This document shows, piece after piece, positions 51,701-63,944 of a stretch of DNA of 64,000 bases. The position numbers and the translations under genes are program-made. Positions within the stretch are counted from its first letter, which is position 1; each line of letters starts with the position of its first letter. A model generated the notes under the pieces. It was given only the letters and a program-made list of their open reading frames with translations. It was not told the DNA's origin and did no database searches. The DNA comes from Archangium_A sp035910535 (GTDB lineage: Bacteria; Myxococcota; Myxococcia; Myxococcales; Myxococcaceae): positions 186,001-250,000 of the forward strand of contig JAMHXF010000032.1 in the NCBI GenBank assembly GCA_035910535.1. The letters are read 5' to 3'.

Positions 51701-54700
51701 GGTGTTGCGCACCACGACGCGCCACTCGAGCACGTCGCCGGGCACCAGCGCGCCGCCGTTCACGTCGACGAAGGTCTTGGTGACGGTGAGCACGGGCGCC
51801 GCGGGGTTCAACGTGGTGGTGACCCGGCCGTCGGTGGCCTCGTCGGTCTGCGCGTTGTTGTTGTTGTCGAAGAGGTCCGTCGTCGCTGACAGCGCGACCC
51901 CCTCAGGCGCCGGCAACGAGCGGAAGGGCAGCAGCTCAGAGGTGAGCGTCACCGAGCCCGAGGCGATGGAAGCGGCCGCGCGCAGCTTCCACGGGAAGGC
52001 CGTGGTGCTGCCGGAGGCGAGACAACCGGTGACAGGCACCGTCAGCACCTGGCTGGCGAGGAAGCCGGCTTCGGCCGCTTCGTCGACGGTGCCATTCTGA
52101 TTGTTGTCGAGGCCGTCGCTCGCCGGGTCGACGAAGCTGAAGCCGGTGGGCGCGGTGACGGTGAGCGACGGCGCGCACGCAGGGCCGTTGCCCTGGTTGG
52201 CCAGCGTGGTGGAGCCGGTGACTTCGGCGCCGGGCGCGGGCGTGGTGGTGCCCACCGTCTGGCTCACGCGCAGCTTCGGCAACGCGTAGGTGATGGCGAG
52301 CGTCGAGCTGCCGAGGCTCGTGGCGCCGCTGCGCAGCGTCGCCACGTTGTTCTGCGCCGCGACCGAGGCCACCGACGCGTGCAGCGTGGGGCGCCCCTTC
52401 ACGATGAGCGTGAAGAAGTCGTTGCTGGCGTTGTTGTCGCCGGGGTTGCTGACCGCGCCCAGCGTGAAGGTCGCGGAGGCGCCTGCGGCGAGCGCCAACG
52501 CGCCCGAGGGATCGCTGGCGATGGCGCCGGCGAAGCCCGTGGTGTCGAGCGCCACGCTGGTGAGCTGCAGCGCCGCAGGAGGCGCGTCGACGATGGTGAC
52601 GTTCGGCGTCACGCCCTCGCCCACCTGCACGCGCAGCCGCCACGTGCCTTCTTCACCCAGCGCCACGGCCGGGTCGGCAGTGAGGCTCGAGCTGCTCGAG
52701 ACGAAGGTCTTGGCGATGCTCGCCGTCTGGGCGGCGTTCAGCGTGACGCTGCCGATTTGTCGGTAGGTGTTGAGCGCGCCGCCGGGGTTGGCGGTGTCAC
52801 CGGTGCGCTCCGTCGACACGGCAGAGTGCGTCGACTGCGGCGTGGTGACGTCGCCGGGCATGCTGCTCCATACGGCGCTGACGCCCACGCTCAGTGAGGT
52901 GCCGAGCGTGACCGTGTCGCGCAAGCGCACGCCGACGGTGAAGGCGCACGAGGTCGTCGCGGCGATGGCGCCGAAGGCGACGCTCGGGGTGGCGCCCGTC
53001 AACACGGTCGCGGTCGGCGTGGGGCACGTGGTGCTGGCGTAGCTGCCCGCCACCACCTCGACGTCAGCCGGCAGCGCGAAGGCCACCAGCACGTCGTTGG
53101 CGCTGCTCACGTTGAGGTTCGTCGGCGTGCTGTTGCTGAGCGCCACGTTCAACGTGAAGACGTCGCCGGCGTTGCCCGAGGCAGGGCTGCCGCTGGCGGT
53201 GAAGCTCAAGGCGGGCTCGGCCACCGTCACCGACGTCAACGCGCTGGGCGTACCTGCCGAGAACGTGTTGCTGAGCGACGCGCCCCGGACGGCGGCGGCC
53301 ACGTTGGTGACGACGGCGCGCAGGCGGAACGCGAAGGTCTGCGCTGTCGAGCCGGTGTTGGTGACCGTGCCCAGGAAGAACGCGGCGGTGCGGCCTGAGT
53401 TGGTGACCGTCGGCGTCGGCAACGTGCAGGCCGCGCCTCCGCACGTAAGCGTGGGGCCGACCACGAAGTTGCTGACGCCCCCCAGCACGAGCCCGTCGGC
53501 CATGGTGTCGGTGAGCGTGAGCGGCACGTTGGTGGTGCCGGCGGGCACCGACATCGAGAGGTCGAAGTCGACGGCCTGACCGACGACGACCGCGCCGCTG
53601 CCGACGCGCGTCTTGGTCAGCACGAGAGGCGAGATGTTGAGCGTGGTGTTGACGCTCGCCGAATAGCTGGCCTCCACCGCGGCCGTGTTGGGCCCGAGCT
53701 GCGCCGGCGTGCCGGGCTGCGAGGTCCACGCGAGCGTGCCGGGCAGCGTCACTGAAGAGCCGATGACGGCCAGCGCAGGCACGGAGCAGTTGAAGGTGAC
53801 AGTCGCCGTCTGGCCCGGCGTGATGCTGACGAAGTCCACCGTCACCACGTTGCTGGCCACGGTGAAGGTGCCGACTACGCCCGTCACGACGACGTTGGTG
53901 GGGTTGGTGCAGCCGGTCGGCGCGGTGAGCGCGTAGCGCACGTCGTGAGCGGTGCGGTTGGTGGCAACGTTGCTGCTGGCGATGGTCGCCGTCACCGTGG
54001 GCACAGCGCCGCCAGCCACCGGGTTGGGTGAAACCGACTGCGTCAGGGTGAGCGCCGGCGCACGCAGCGTGAGCGCGGTGGCGGTGACGGTGGCGAGCGT
54101 CGTGGTCGACTGCTCCACCCGGAAGACGTTGCCGGTGGCGGTGTTGGTGTTGTTCAGCACCACGGCGGTCACCGACATCGGAGATGACGTTTCGACGGCG
54201 TCGGTGCTGTTGCTGTTGGTGACGGTGCCGAGCGTCCACGTGACGGTGGTGCCGTTGGCGTTGACGACGGGCACGAGCGCGCCGGTCGCCACGACGCCAG
54301 CGGGCAACACCAGCGTGGGGCCCGCCGTCGACCCCAGCGCGAGCCGGTTGGGGAACGCGTCGACGAGCGAGATGTTGGTGAAAGTGCCTTCAGGCACCGA
54401 GACGGCGAGCGAGAAGTCGGCCGTGTCGCGGGTGACGACGTCTCCGGTGCCGACGCGCGTCTTGGTGACGGCGAAGTTGGCGAAGCGCAACGCCGCGAGC
54501 GCCTGGTTGGGCACGTAGTTCGACGGCGCGAAGTTGGGGCCGCCGGCGACCGACGCGAAGCGCACGAGGTTGGCGGTGTTGTTCACCAGCGCGTTGGGCG
54601 TCCAGCTCGCGGTGGTGGCGATGGTGCAGCGCAGCGTGACGACGGCGACGTTGAGCCCGTTGGTGGCGTTGAAGCCGGGCAGCGGGTTTGTCAACTGCCA

Positions 54701-56988
54701 GCCCACGCCTCCGCCGACGACGATGCCGGTGAAGGGCAACGCGGTGCCGACGCCGTTGGTGACGGAGACCGGCGTGGCGTCACAGGTGACGCTGGCAGGA
54801 GGCACGTCGCTGAGCTGAACGTCGTGGGCCGCCGTGCTGCCCTTGTTCTCGGCAATCAGCTTGTACGTGATGACGTCGGCGCCGTCGGGGCCGCTCAACG
54901 TGTTCGCGAGCAGCGCCGCCAGCGAGGTGCTGGTGAAGGTCGCCGCCGAATACGGGTTGGTGTTGGTGATGCCCGTGGTCTTCGCCGGGCCGCCCACGCT
55001 GCTGCTGACCTGCGAGGCGCCGACGTAGACGGTGACCGCCGGGTCTCCGGCGCCAAAGGCCGACGACGCCGAGGCGGTGACCGTCGTGGTGCCGGAGCCG
55101 CGCATCGAAGCGCTGACGAGGTTGGTGAAGCCGAGGCCGTCTTCACGCGGGTCGCTCGAAACGGTGAAGTCGACGTCGAAGACCATGCGCACTTCGGCCG
55201 TGGGGTCGACGTCGAAGGCGCCCACGTTGATGGTCAACGAGTTGTCGCCGGTCGGCGACGTTGCAGCCAGCGAGACGGTGGTGCCGGCAGGCAACGTGTT
55301 GCCCGCGCCGAAGCGCAGCGTGGCCGAAGGGAACGCCGGCGCTGCGCCGTACTCCTGCGCGTTGAAGATGGGGCGCGGCAGGTAGTCGACGAGCGTCGCG
55401 CCCTGCAAGTCGCCCGCGCGCTGCACGAGCGTGATGCGCCAGGTGACGACATCGCCGGGGCGCACGGTGGCGCCGACCGCCGCGGGCGTACCGTTGATGG
55501 CGAACAACGACTTGGTGAGCGTCGCCGCGCCGATGGTGATGGAGCCATCGCTGCCGCCGTCGGCGTCAGTCGACGTCAGCGTGCAGTTCGTCGCCGTGGT
55601 CGAGGTGAGCGTGTGCCGCGTGGCGATGACGTCGCCAGCGCGCACGAAGTCGTTGGGCGCCGCCGAGTACACCTCGTCGACGATGAACTCGTAGGTGATG
55701 GTGTGCGTCGAGCCCGCCGCGACGGTGCCCAGCGCGAAGCTCACGCTGCGGAAGTCACCGCTGAGCGTCGGCATGGCCGGGTTGCCGTCGACCTGCGCGT
55801 TGCCCGTGTAGTGAATGCCCGCTCCCAGCGCGCTGGCGAGGCTCACCGACGAGAGCGGGAAGAAGTCTGACGCGCTGACGAGCAGCGTGACGCGGCCCGT
55901 CTCGCCAGGGCGGAAGTTGGTGCCACCCGACGTGAGGTTGGTGATGGTCTCGCGCACCTGCTCGGCGCGGGCCTGCAGCGTGGCCGACGCCGGCGCGACG
56001 ACCACCGGCGTGGCGCCCGCCAGACCGTTGACGAAGCTGGCCGTGTTGTTGATGGCCGTCGTCGAGCCGCCCGCACACGAGGGGCTGAGGATCTCGGCGC
56101 TGCTGGCGTCGAGGCGCGGCACGTAGCCGCGCACGGTGACCTGCGCGTCGCTGGTCGACGCCGTGCCAGTAATGGAGGGGAAGCTGACCGACAACGCGCC
56201 GCCCGGCGTGGTGGGCGTCGGGGCGGGGCTCACCACCGTGCCGCCCGCCGACGTGGTGATGCTGAGAATCTGGAACTGCGGGGGCAGCGTGTCTTGCAGC
56301 GAGCCACCGGTGATGGTGGTGCCGTTGGCCACGTCGAGCGTCATCGTGAAGGTGATGGGGAAGCTGAGGCCCGTCACGCTGGGGCTGGGGCTCGCCGTCT
56401 TGCGCAGGCGCGCGAGCGTGGGCGTGACGTCGACGCCGAGCTGATCAGTCGCCACGGTGCGCGAGTCGCTGCGCAGCGGCGCGTCGGCGCCGGGGTTGTT
56501 GAGCGCGTCGTTGCCGTACGCGAACAGGCACGTCACCTGCGGCCGGAGCGCGACGCCGGGGACCGCGGCCGTGCTCACCGACCAGCTCAAGGTGATGTCT
56601 TGCAGGCCCGCGCCCTGCGGCAAGCCGCCGAACGGGAGCCGCACCACCACCAACGTGAAGCCCGACGGGCCGCTGACGGCCTCACCGTTGATGGGGTTGA
56701 TGAGCGTGGTGCCGAAGGTACCGACGGTCTGCCGCGAGAGCGTCTGCCCCAGCACGGAGGCCTGCGTCAGCGAAACTCCCGGAGGCACGAAGACCTCGAG
56801 CGCCGGGGCGAAGCCGGTGCCCGCCGTGTTGCGGCCGAGCGACACGGTGGTGGTGAACGTGCCACCGACCAGCGGCGCCGAGGTGTCGCTGGTGAGGTTG
56901 CAGGCGATCTGCGCGCGCGCGACGCCGGCCGTCGAGAGCGCCGCCAACAACGCAGGCGCCAGAAAACGTGAAGCACGGAAGGTACGGC

Positions 56989-56992
<4 letters not shown>
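48767..56992 (-). CDS. Giant MYXO-CTERM surface protein with DUF11-like N-terminal region and nine Ig-like repeats
   Basis: A 2741-residue secreted protein. Signal peptide 1-27 (cleaved after ARA). Residues about 30-1870 are long beta-rich, Thr/Val/Asn-rich segments of the DUF11 kind. Residues about 1874-2692 contain nine Ig-like repeats of 90-95 residues. The C-terminus is a MYXO-CTERM tail: GGGCSTAPG, a hydrophobic helix (LWLLGAAAWLL) and RRRSRRS. This tail is processed by a rhomboid-like myxosortase and attaches proteins to the cell surface. The ATG overlaps the stop of the OmpA gene. A structural adhesin, exoskeleton or contact protein is likely. Confidence 0.92.
48915..51373 (-). repeat. 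Nine tandem Ig-like repeats inside the giant gene
   Basis: Each repeat is about 270 bases and codes for a module opening VITSP-like, then TPTFTGTAEPGSTV, then VDGSTTPVC, a Cys about 14 residues later (DASGNWSC) and a HTV or HAV strand. The paired cysteines are present in every repeat, so each Ig domain probably has its own disulfide. Repeats are close in sequence but not identical. Confidence 0.85.
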
Positions 56993-58782
<1,790 letters not shown>

Positions 58783-58800
58783 GGGACGCGGAGAATCACG

Positions 58801-59535
58801 TCAGGGCTCGCTCGGCAAGGTCGTGAATTGCGCCACTCGCAAAACCTGCACATCGCCACCCGCCAAGCGCACAAAACCGTGCGCGCGCTCCCACTCCGTC
58901 GCCTCGAAGGGTGCCCCCAACGAGCGCACGAAGCGCTCGCGGGGGTCCCTGACACCTGACAACTGTGCCCGCTCGTCCCACCCTGACAACGCGGCGTGAA
59001 TCGAAGTGCCCGGTTTCACGCCGCGCCGCAGGTCTCGGGGCAGCCAGTCGCGAAAGAGCCACGGAGAAAACCCGCGCGTGAAGTCGGTGTGAAACAGCAG
59101 CTCGCGACGTGCGCCGCGCCACAGGTGCGCGACCAGCACGTGCCCTTCGGTGTCGGTGCTGCCTTCAATGAGCAGCCCGTCGTCGACGAGGCCCTTGCGC
59201 ATGGCCACGCGCGCGGGCTCCACGTCTTCTTCGCGGTAGCCGCGCAGCACGTTCATCGCGCGAACCACCGCCACCGGCGCGAGCTCGAGGCACGTCTCGA
59301 AGCCGCCCACGCGCAGCTCGACCTCGCTCGACTCACCGGCGTGCACGTCGACCCCGACGACACGCACTCCGGGCACCAGGCGCGCGAGCTCTTCGGTCGT
59401 CACCGGTGTCAGGCCGTAGCCCACGTCGACGATGCAGCCGCGCCCGTCGAGCAACTCCGGCACGGAATGTACGAGCCACGCGTCGAGCGCCGCCAACCGG
59501 CCCGAGCGCGTGCGCGGCCGAACCAGGCGAGTCAC
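58801..59535 (-). CDS. Class I SAM-dependent methyltransferase-like protein
   Basis: A 244-residue protein with a Rossmann-like opening: IVDVGYGLTPVTTEEL stands for motif I, VVGVDVH for the acidic loop, and VVRAMNVLRGYREEDV for the later motif. The C-terminal half (FHTDFTRGFSPWLFRDWLPRDL) is less typical. The substrate is not readable. GTG start overlaps the upstream secreted protein gene. The OmpA gene starts 18 bases after its stop. Confidence 0.75.
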   Translation of the reverse strand: MTRLVRPRTRSGRLAALDAWLVHSVPELLDGRGCIVDVGYGLTPVTTEELARLVPGVRVVGVDVHAGESSEVELRVGGFETCLELAPVAVVRAMNVLRGYREEDVEPARVAMRKGLVDDGLLIEGSTDTEGHVLVAHLWRGARRELLFHTDFTRGFSPWLFRDWLPRDLRRGVKPGTSIHAALSGWDERAQLSGVRDPRERFVRSLGAPFEATEWERAHGFVRLAGGDVQVLRVAQFTTLPSEP

Positions 59536-60269
59536 CCTGCGTCGGGCTTGAACGCTTCAATGCCGATGAAGCGCAGCGGCCCGCCCGGCGCGGCCGTCGA
59601 GTTGCCCGCCACGTCGACCGCAGTGAGCTCGAGCGACCACGCGCCGTCATCGAGCCGGAACGCGCCCGAACACATGCCGTGGCCCACCACGAGCTCCTTC
59701 CCTTTCGGCTCGAGCAGAAACTCCCGCGTTCCGCCGTCGCTGCCGGTGACGCGCGCGCGCACCTGCGTGGCGTTGTCGTCGGCCAACACCAGCCCAACGC
59801 GCGCCTCGTGCGACGGGCCGCAGCCGTACTCGACGTGACGACCTGGCCACGGACTGGGGCCCGAGCGCCACGTGGGCGGCGTGAAGTCGGCGGGCGTCAC
59901 CGTCCACGACGCAGACTTCTCGTTGATGAAGCGAAAGTCGGTGTCGGTGTCGTCGAAGCGCAGCGTGTAGCGGGTGCCTTCCGTGAGCGCGCCCTTCGCC
60001 TGAAGCACTGCCTGCGAGACCTCGAAATCGCCGACGTGCCTCTCGACGACCTTGAGCGGAACTTCGATGGCACCGGCGACCAGCCGCGGGTGCCGTTTCG
60101 AGATGGTCTCGAGCGCTTCGCGCGCGCGCCCGGTGGCCTGCAAGGTGACGCGCCCGTTGGTAGGCAGCGTGGTGCCGGGAGGAGGAAACACGTGCCAGCT
60201 CCAGTCCATGCAATCGGCGCGGACTGGGAACGAAAGCAGACACAACATCGCGACGAGTGAACGCATCAC
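59532..60269 (-). CDS. Secreted beta-rich protein of unknown function
   Basis: A 245-residue protein with a signal peptide (MMRSLVAMLCLLSFPVRA). The mature part has two Ig-like stretches (GRVTLQATGRA, RARVTGSDGG, LELTAVDVAGNS), ending in a sequence like the Ig domains of the giant protein (DVAGNSTAAPGGP). It lies in the surface operon and is linked by 4-base overlaps on both sides. Probably an envelope protein; not a recognised family. Confidence 0.75.
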   Translation of the reverse strand: MMRSLVAMLCLLSFPVRADCMDWSWHVFPPPGTTLPTNGRVTLQATGRAREALETISKRHPRLVAGAIEVPLKVVERHVGDFEVSQAVLQAKGALTEGTRYTLRFDDTDTDFRFINEKSASWTVTPADFTPPTWRSGPSPWPGRHVEYGCGPSHEARVGLVLADDNATQVRARVTGSDGGTREFLLEPKGKELVVGHGMCSGAFRLDDGAWSLELTAVDVAGNSTAAPGGPLRFIGIEAFKPDAG

Positions 60270-61126
60270 TTCACCTCGAGGGCACTGCGGAGATCGCCGT
60301 CGCGCAGCGGCGGCAGTTTTTCGCCCAGCGCCGCCGCACGAACGATGCGCGCGACCTGCTCGGCGCCGTCGGTGAACAACGCGGGCCCCGGCTGCAAAAT
60401 GTACGGGCTGCGAATTTCGTAGAGCTGATCTTCACGTACCGCGGCGACCTCACTCCACCCAGGCCGCGCGACCATCTTCTCGCGCTTCGCTTTGCGGCCA
60501 CACCAGCTGGCGACGACGAGCTCCGGGTCTCGCGCCGCGACGACTTCGGGCGTGTAGATGCGGCCCTTCGCGCCCTGCTCCAACCGAGATTCGCGACACA
60601 CGTCGTCAGCGCCGAGCAGCTCGAAAATTTCACTGACCCACCGAATGCCGGAGATGAGCGGCTCGTGCCACTCCTCGAAGAAGACGCGCGGGCGCTTCGG
60701 CAACGACGCGTTCTGCAGCGCCAGCCGCTCGACGTTGGCCTGCAAGTCATCAGCGAGCACCTCGGCCGCACGCGCCGCGCCGACCAGCGCGCCGATGATT
60801 CGCACCGCCTGCAGAATCTCGCCCAGCGAGCGTTGATTGAAGAGGTACACGGGCACGCCGCGCTTCGCCAACTCCGCGCCGAGCGTGGCCTGCAGGTCTG
60901 AAAACCCCAGCACCAGGTCGGGCTCGAGCTCGAGGATCTTCTCGAAGTCGGCGTCGAGGAAGCTCGAGACCTTCGGCTTCTTGCGCGCCTCCGGAGGCCG
61001 CACCGTGAAGCCGCTCACGCCCACGACCAGGTCACCGAGGCCCAGGCGATAGAGCGTCTCCGTGGTCTCCTCGGTGAGGCACACGATGCGGCGCGGGTAC
61101 TTCGGCGCGCTCGTCAGCAGCGTCAT
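60266..61126 (-). CDS. BtuF-like vitamin B12/metal-complex binding protein without signal peptide
   Basis: A 286-residue periplasmic-binding-protein fold of the COG0614 class, with the RIVCLTEETTETLYRLG opening, ELEPDLVLGFSDLQATL segment and a long middle helix. It starts MTLLTSAPKYPRR with no visible signal peptide, so it may act in the cytosol or be exported by another route. No BtuCD permease or ATPase is nearby, hence corrinoid binding is inferred from the family. ATG overlaps the kinase stop (ATGA). Confidence 0.8.
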   Translation of the reverse strand: MTLLTSAPKYPRRIVCLTEETTETLYRLGLGDLVVGVSGFTVRPPEARKKPKVSSFLDADFEKILELEPDLVLGFSDLQATLGAELAKRGVPVYLFNQRSLGEILQAVRIIGALVGAARAAEVLADDLQANVERLALQNASLPKRPRVFFEEWHEPLISGIRWVSEIFELLGADDVCRESRLEQGAKGRIYTPEVVAARDPELVVASWCGRKAKREKMVARPGWSEVAAVREDQLYEIRSPYILQPGPALFTDGAEQVARIVRAAALGEKLPPLRDGDLRSALEVK

Positions 61127-62739
61127 TTCCAGCTCAGCGTCAGCTCGACGCGCTCAGCGGCCGTCTTCTCCCACGTGGCGACGAGCGGCTTGCCGAAGAA
61201 GGCTTCGAACAACGAGCGCAGCAACCCGACGTAGAGCTGCAGCGGCAGCACCTCTTCTTTGAACACCAGCTTCGCGCCGTTCTCTTTCGCTTCACTCACC
61301 AGCCGGGTGCCCGGCGCAATCATCGGGTTGAGCGTGGTGAGCAGCGGCTTGAACAACGCGCGCGGGCCGGCCGGCCGCAGCGTCTCCAACGACTTACCGA
61401 ACGGAGACTTGAGCAACGCGTCCATCGTGTAGAGGCCGAGCTGTTCGAACGCGTCGTCGACGCTCTGGAGCTTCGGCGCGAGCAGCTCGACCGACTTCCA
61501 CAACATGCGCAGAAACTCCGACGTGGGGTACGTGAGCGAGTCGACGTACGCGCGCGGGTCTTGCGCGGCCTTGCGAACCTTCGGCTCTGCGGCCGGGCCG
61601 ACTGAACGAAGAATCGCCGAGACCAGCGCGTTGAAGAACATGCCGCGCATGTGGTCCGTCGGCTGCGTCGAGCCGATGCGCGCCTCGAGCTCTTTGACGT
61701 CGAGCACGCGGTGCTGGTTCGCGCGAATCTTCTCGGGCGCCTTGAGCTGCGGCGGCTCGACGACGGCGTTCGAGCGGTCCGTCGACAGCGTGGGCTCCGC
61801 TTCGGGCAGCGGCGCGAGGTCGATGTCGTTGGGGAACAACTGCTTCATGAACGCCGCGAGGTGCGCGTTGGTCGCCGGCAGCCGCTGCTTGGCGAGCCAG
61901 CCTTCGATGGCCTTCTGAAACGCCGCGGCCGACTCGTAGCGCCCCGGCAATTCACGCGAGAGAGCCTTGAGCACGATGGGGTCGAGCGACTTGGGCACCG
62001 CGCGGTCGAGCATCGAGGGCGGGTTGATGTCGGCGCCCACCACGGCCTGCAGCGTCTCGGTTTCGTTGTCTCGCTTGAAGAGCCGCTCGGTGCACAGAAT
62101 TTCCCAGAACACCGTGCCCAGGCCGAACACGTCGCTGCGGCCGTCGAGCTGTTTGCCGTACGCCTGCTCGGGCGACATGTACGCGTACTTGCCCTTGATG
62201 ATGCCGGTGGCCGTGCGCACCAGCTTGTTCGCCGCCTTCGCCACACCGAAGTCGATGAGCTTCACCGCGCCGTTGAAGCCGATGAGAATGTTCTGCGGGC
62301 TGACGTCGCGGTGAATGAGGTCGAGCTGCTGACCCGCCGGCGTCTTCGCCTGGTGCGCGAAGTCGAGCGCGGCCGCCGCGTCGGCGATGACGCGGCACTT
62401 GAGCGCCAGCGGCATGCCGTTGCCGTGCTCGAGCGCGTGCACCACCACGTCGCGCAGCGACAGGCCGTGCACGTATTCCATGGCGATGAAGTACTCGCCG
62501 TTGTCTTCGCCGAGGTCGTAGATCTGCGCGATGTTCGGGTGGTTGAGGACCGCCGCGATGCGGGCCTCATCGAAGAACATGTTCACGAACTCCTGGTCTT
62601 CGCGGAGGTGCTTGAGCAGCGTCTTCACGACGACCAGCTTCTCGAAGCCCACCGGGCCCTTCTGGCGCGCGAGCCAGACTTCACCCATACCGCCGACCGC
62701 GAGCTTCTTGACCAACTGGTACTTGCCGAGGGTCTGCAC
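61123..62739 (-). CDS. Ser/Thr protein kinase with C-terminal myxobacterial (DUF2378-like) domain
   Basis: Soluble eukaryote-like kinase of 538 residues. The glycine loop GGMGEV, Lys in VVVKTL, catalytic HRDVSPQN, DFGVAKA and the APE-like MSPEQAYG are intact (kinase domain about 5-275). Residues about 350-538 form a separate helical domain (GMFFNALVSAILRSVG, YPTSEFLRMLWK, EQLGLYTMDALL) that resembles the Myxococcus paralogous domain TIGR02265/DUF2378; this match is by memory. GTG start. First large gene of the surface operon, 29 bases after the small lipoprotein. Confidence 0.9.
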   Translation of the reverse strand: MQTLGKYQLVKKLAVGGMGEVWLARQKGPVGFEKLVVVKTLLKHLREDQEFVNMFFDEARIAAVLNHPNIAQIYDLGEDNGEYFIAMEYVHGLSLRDVVVHALEHGNGMPLALKCRVIADAAAALDFAHQAKTPAGQQLDLIHRDVSPQNILIGFNGAVKLIDFGVAKAANKLVRTATGIIKGKYAYMSPEQAYGKQLDGRSDVFGLGTVFWEILCTERLFKRDNETETLQAVVGADINPPSMLDRAVPKSLDPIVLKALSRELPGRYESAAAFQKAIEGWLAKQRLPATNAHLAAFMKQLFPNDIDLAPLPEAEPTLSTDRSNAVVEPPQLKAPEKIRANQHRVLDVKELEARIGSTQPTDHMRGMFFNALVSAILRSVGPAAEPKVRKAAQDPRAYVDSLTYPTSEFLRMLWKSVELLAPKLQSVDDAFEQLGLYTMDALLKSPFGKSLETLRPAGPRALFKPLLTTLNPMIAPGTRLVSEAKENGAKLVFKEEVLPLQLYVGLLRSLFEAFFGKPLVATWEKTAAERVELTLSWK

Positions 62740-62768
62740 GGAGGCTCAGTGAAATAGCACGCGGCGGG

Positions 62769-62981
62769 TCAGTCGGCGTTCTCTTCGCAGCGCACGAACG
62801 TACCGCCGCCGCACACACAGACGACTTCAGCGCCGCACTCCGACGGGCAGAAGCAGCTGTCGGTGACGACAGTGCACTGGCCTCGTCGCGCGTAGCAGCC
62901 GCACGTCGTCGTCTCGTTGCTGCACGGCGCAGCGCCACAAGCGGCCAACCACATCGCCCCGAGAAGAGTCAGCACGCGCAT
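62769..62981 (-). CDS. Small cysteine-rich lipoprotein, unknown function
   Basis: A 70-residue predicted lipoprotein with lipobox Cys15 (WLAAC) and ten further cysteines in a run of close pairs (CGCYARRGQC, CFCPSEC, CVCGGG). It resembles the 43385 lipoprotein in style but not in sequence. It precedes the kinase on the same strand and diverges from thiL with 24 bases between starts. Confidence 0.7.
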   Translation of the reverse strand: MRVLTLLGAMWLAACGAAPCSNETTTCGCYARRGQCTVVTDSCFCPSECGAEVVCVCGGGTFVRCEENAD

Positions 62982-63005
62982 GCTCGGGAGATTACCGTCT
63001 CGCGC

Positions 63006-63932
63006 ATGAACGAGTTCGAGCTCATCGGAAAGTTCGTCGCGCAGTTCGAGGTACCGAAGAGCCCGTCAGGCCCGGGCGACGACTGCGCGGTCATCGGCAA
63101 ACGTGGGCTCTCGTGCGTCACCACCGACGCGGTCGTCGAAGGCGTGCACTTCACGCGGCGCACGTTCTCGCTCGAAGACATCGGCCACAAAGCGCTCGCG
63201 GTGAACTTGAGCGACCTCGCGGCGATGGGCGCGGTGCCCGACTGGTTCACGGTCGCCCTCGGCTTGCCGGAAGACGTCAACGGAGCAGACCTCACGAAGC
63301 TCGCGCGCGGCATGTCGAAGCTCGCCAACGCGCACGGCGCCACGCTCGTCGGCGGCAACGTGACGAGCAGCAAGCAGCTGAGCCTCACCATCACCGCGGC
63401 GGGCACGTTGCCCTCGAAGCCGCTGCTGCGCTCCGGCGCGGAGGTCGGTGACGGGCTCTACGTGTCTGGCCCGCTCGGCGACGCCGCGGCGGGCCTCGAG
63501 TGTCTGCGCGAAGGCTTCAACGTGAAGCCGCTCATCGCCGCGCAGCGAAGGCCGTCACCCCACCTCGCGTTCGCGGCCCACGCCCGGAAGTTCGCGAGCG
63601 CCGCCATCGACGTGTCCGACGGGCTCGCGCAAGACCTGGGGCACCTGTGCACGGCGTCAGGCGTTGGCGCTGAGCTGTGGAGCGACGCGGTGCCGATGTC
63701 TGACGCGCTTCGTGACTACGCGAGCGAGCAGGCGCTCGACTTCGCGCTCACCGGCGGGGAGGACTACGTGTTGCTCATCTCCGTGCGTGCAGCGCAGACG
63801 GCGCGCTTCGAAGCGGCGCTGGAGAAGGTCGGCCTCGCGGCGCACCGCGTGGGCGTGGTGACGGTAGGTGAATCACTCACGCTCGATGGCCGTCCATTGC
63901 GCGGCCGCCTCGGCTTTCAACACCGAACCTGA
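63006..63932 (+). CDS. thiL: Thiamine-monophosphate kinase
   Basis: Phosphorylates thiamine monophosphate to the diphosphate cofactor; 308 residues, normal for the family. GPGDDCAVI and TTDAVVEGVHF are the nucleotide and metal sites, AVNLSDLAAMGA the central motif, and AAIDVSDGLAQDL and LTGGEDYVLL later conserved blocks. ATP-dependent cytosolic enzyme. The next gene starts 12 bases downstream. Confidence 0.96.
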   Translation: MNEFELIGKFVAQFEVPKSPSGPGDDCAVIGKRGLSCVTTDAVVEGVHFTRRTFSLEDIGHKALAVNLSDLAAMGAVPDWFTVALGLPEDVNGADLTKLARGMSKLANAHGATLVGGNVTSSKQLSLTITAAGTLPSKPLLRSGAEVGDGLYVSGPLGDAAAGLECLREGFNVKPLIAAQRRPSPHLAFAAHARKFASAAIDVSDGLAQDLGHLCTASGVGAELWSDAVPMSDALRDYASEQALDFALTGGEDYVLLISVRAAQTARFEAALEKVGLAAHRVGVVTVGESLTLDGRPLRGRLGFQHRT

Positions 63933-63944
63933 AGGACTCGTCAC

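Noticed and set aside
54824..55870. 348-residue plus-strand ORF inside the giant gene
   Set aside because: Antisense shadow of the repetitive giant gene; composition is Arg/Gly-rich without motifs.
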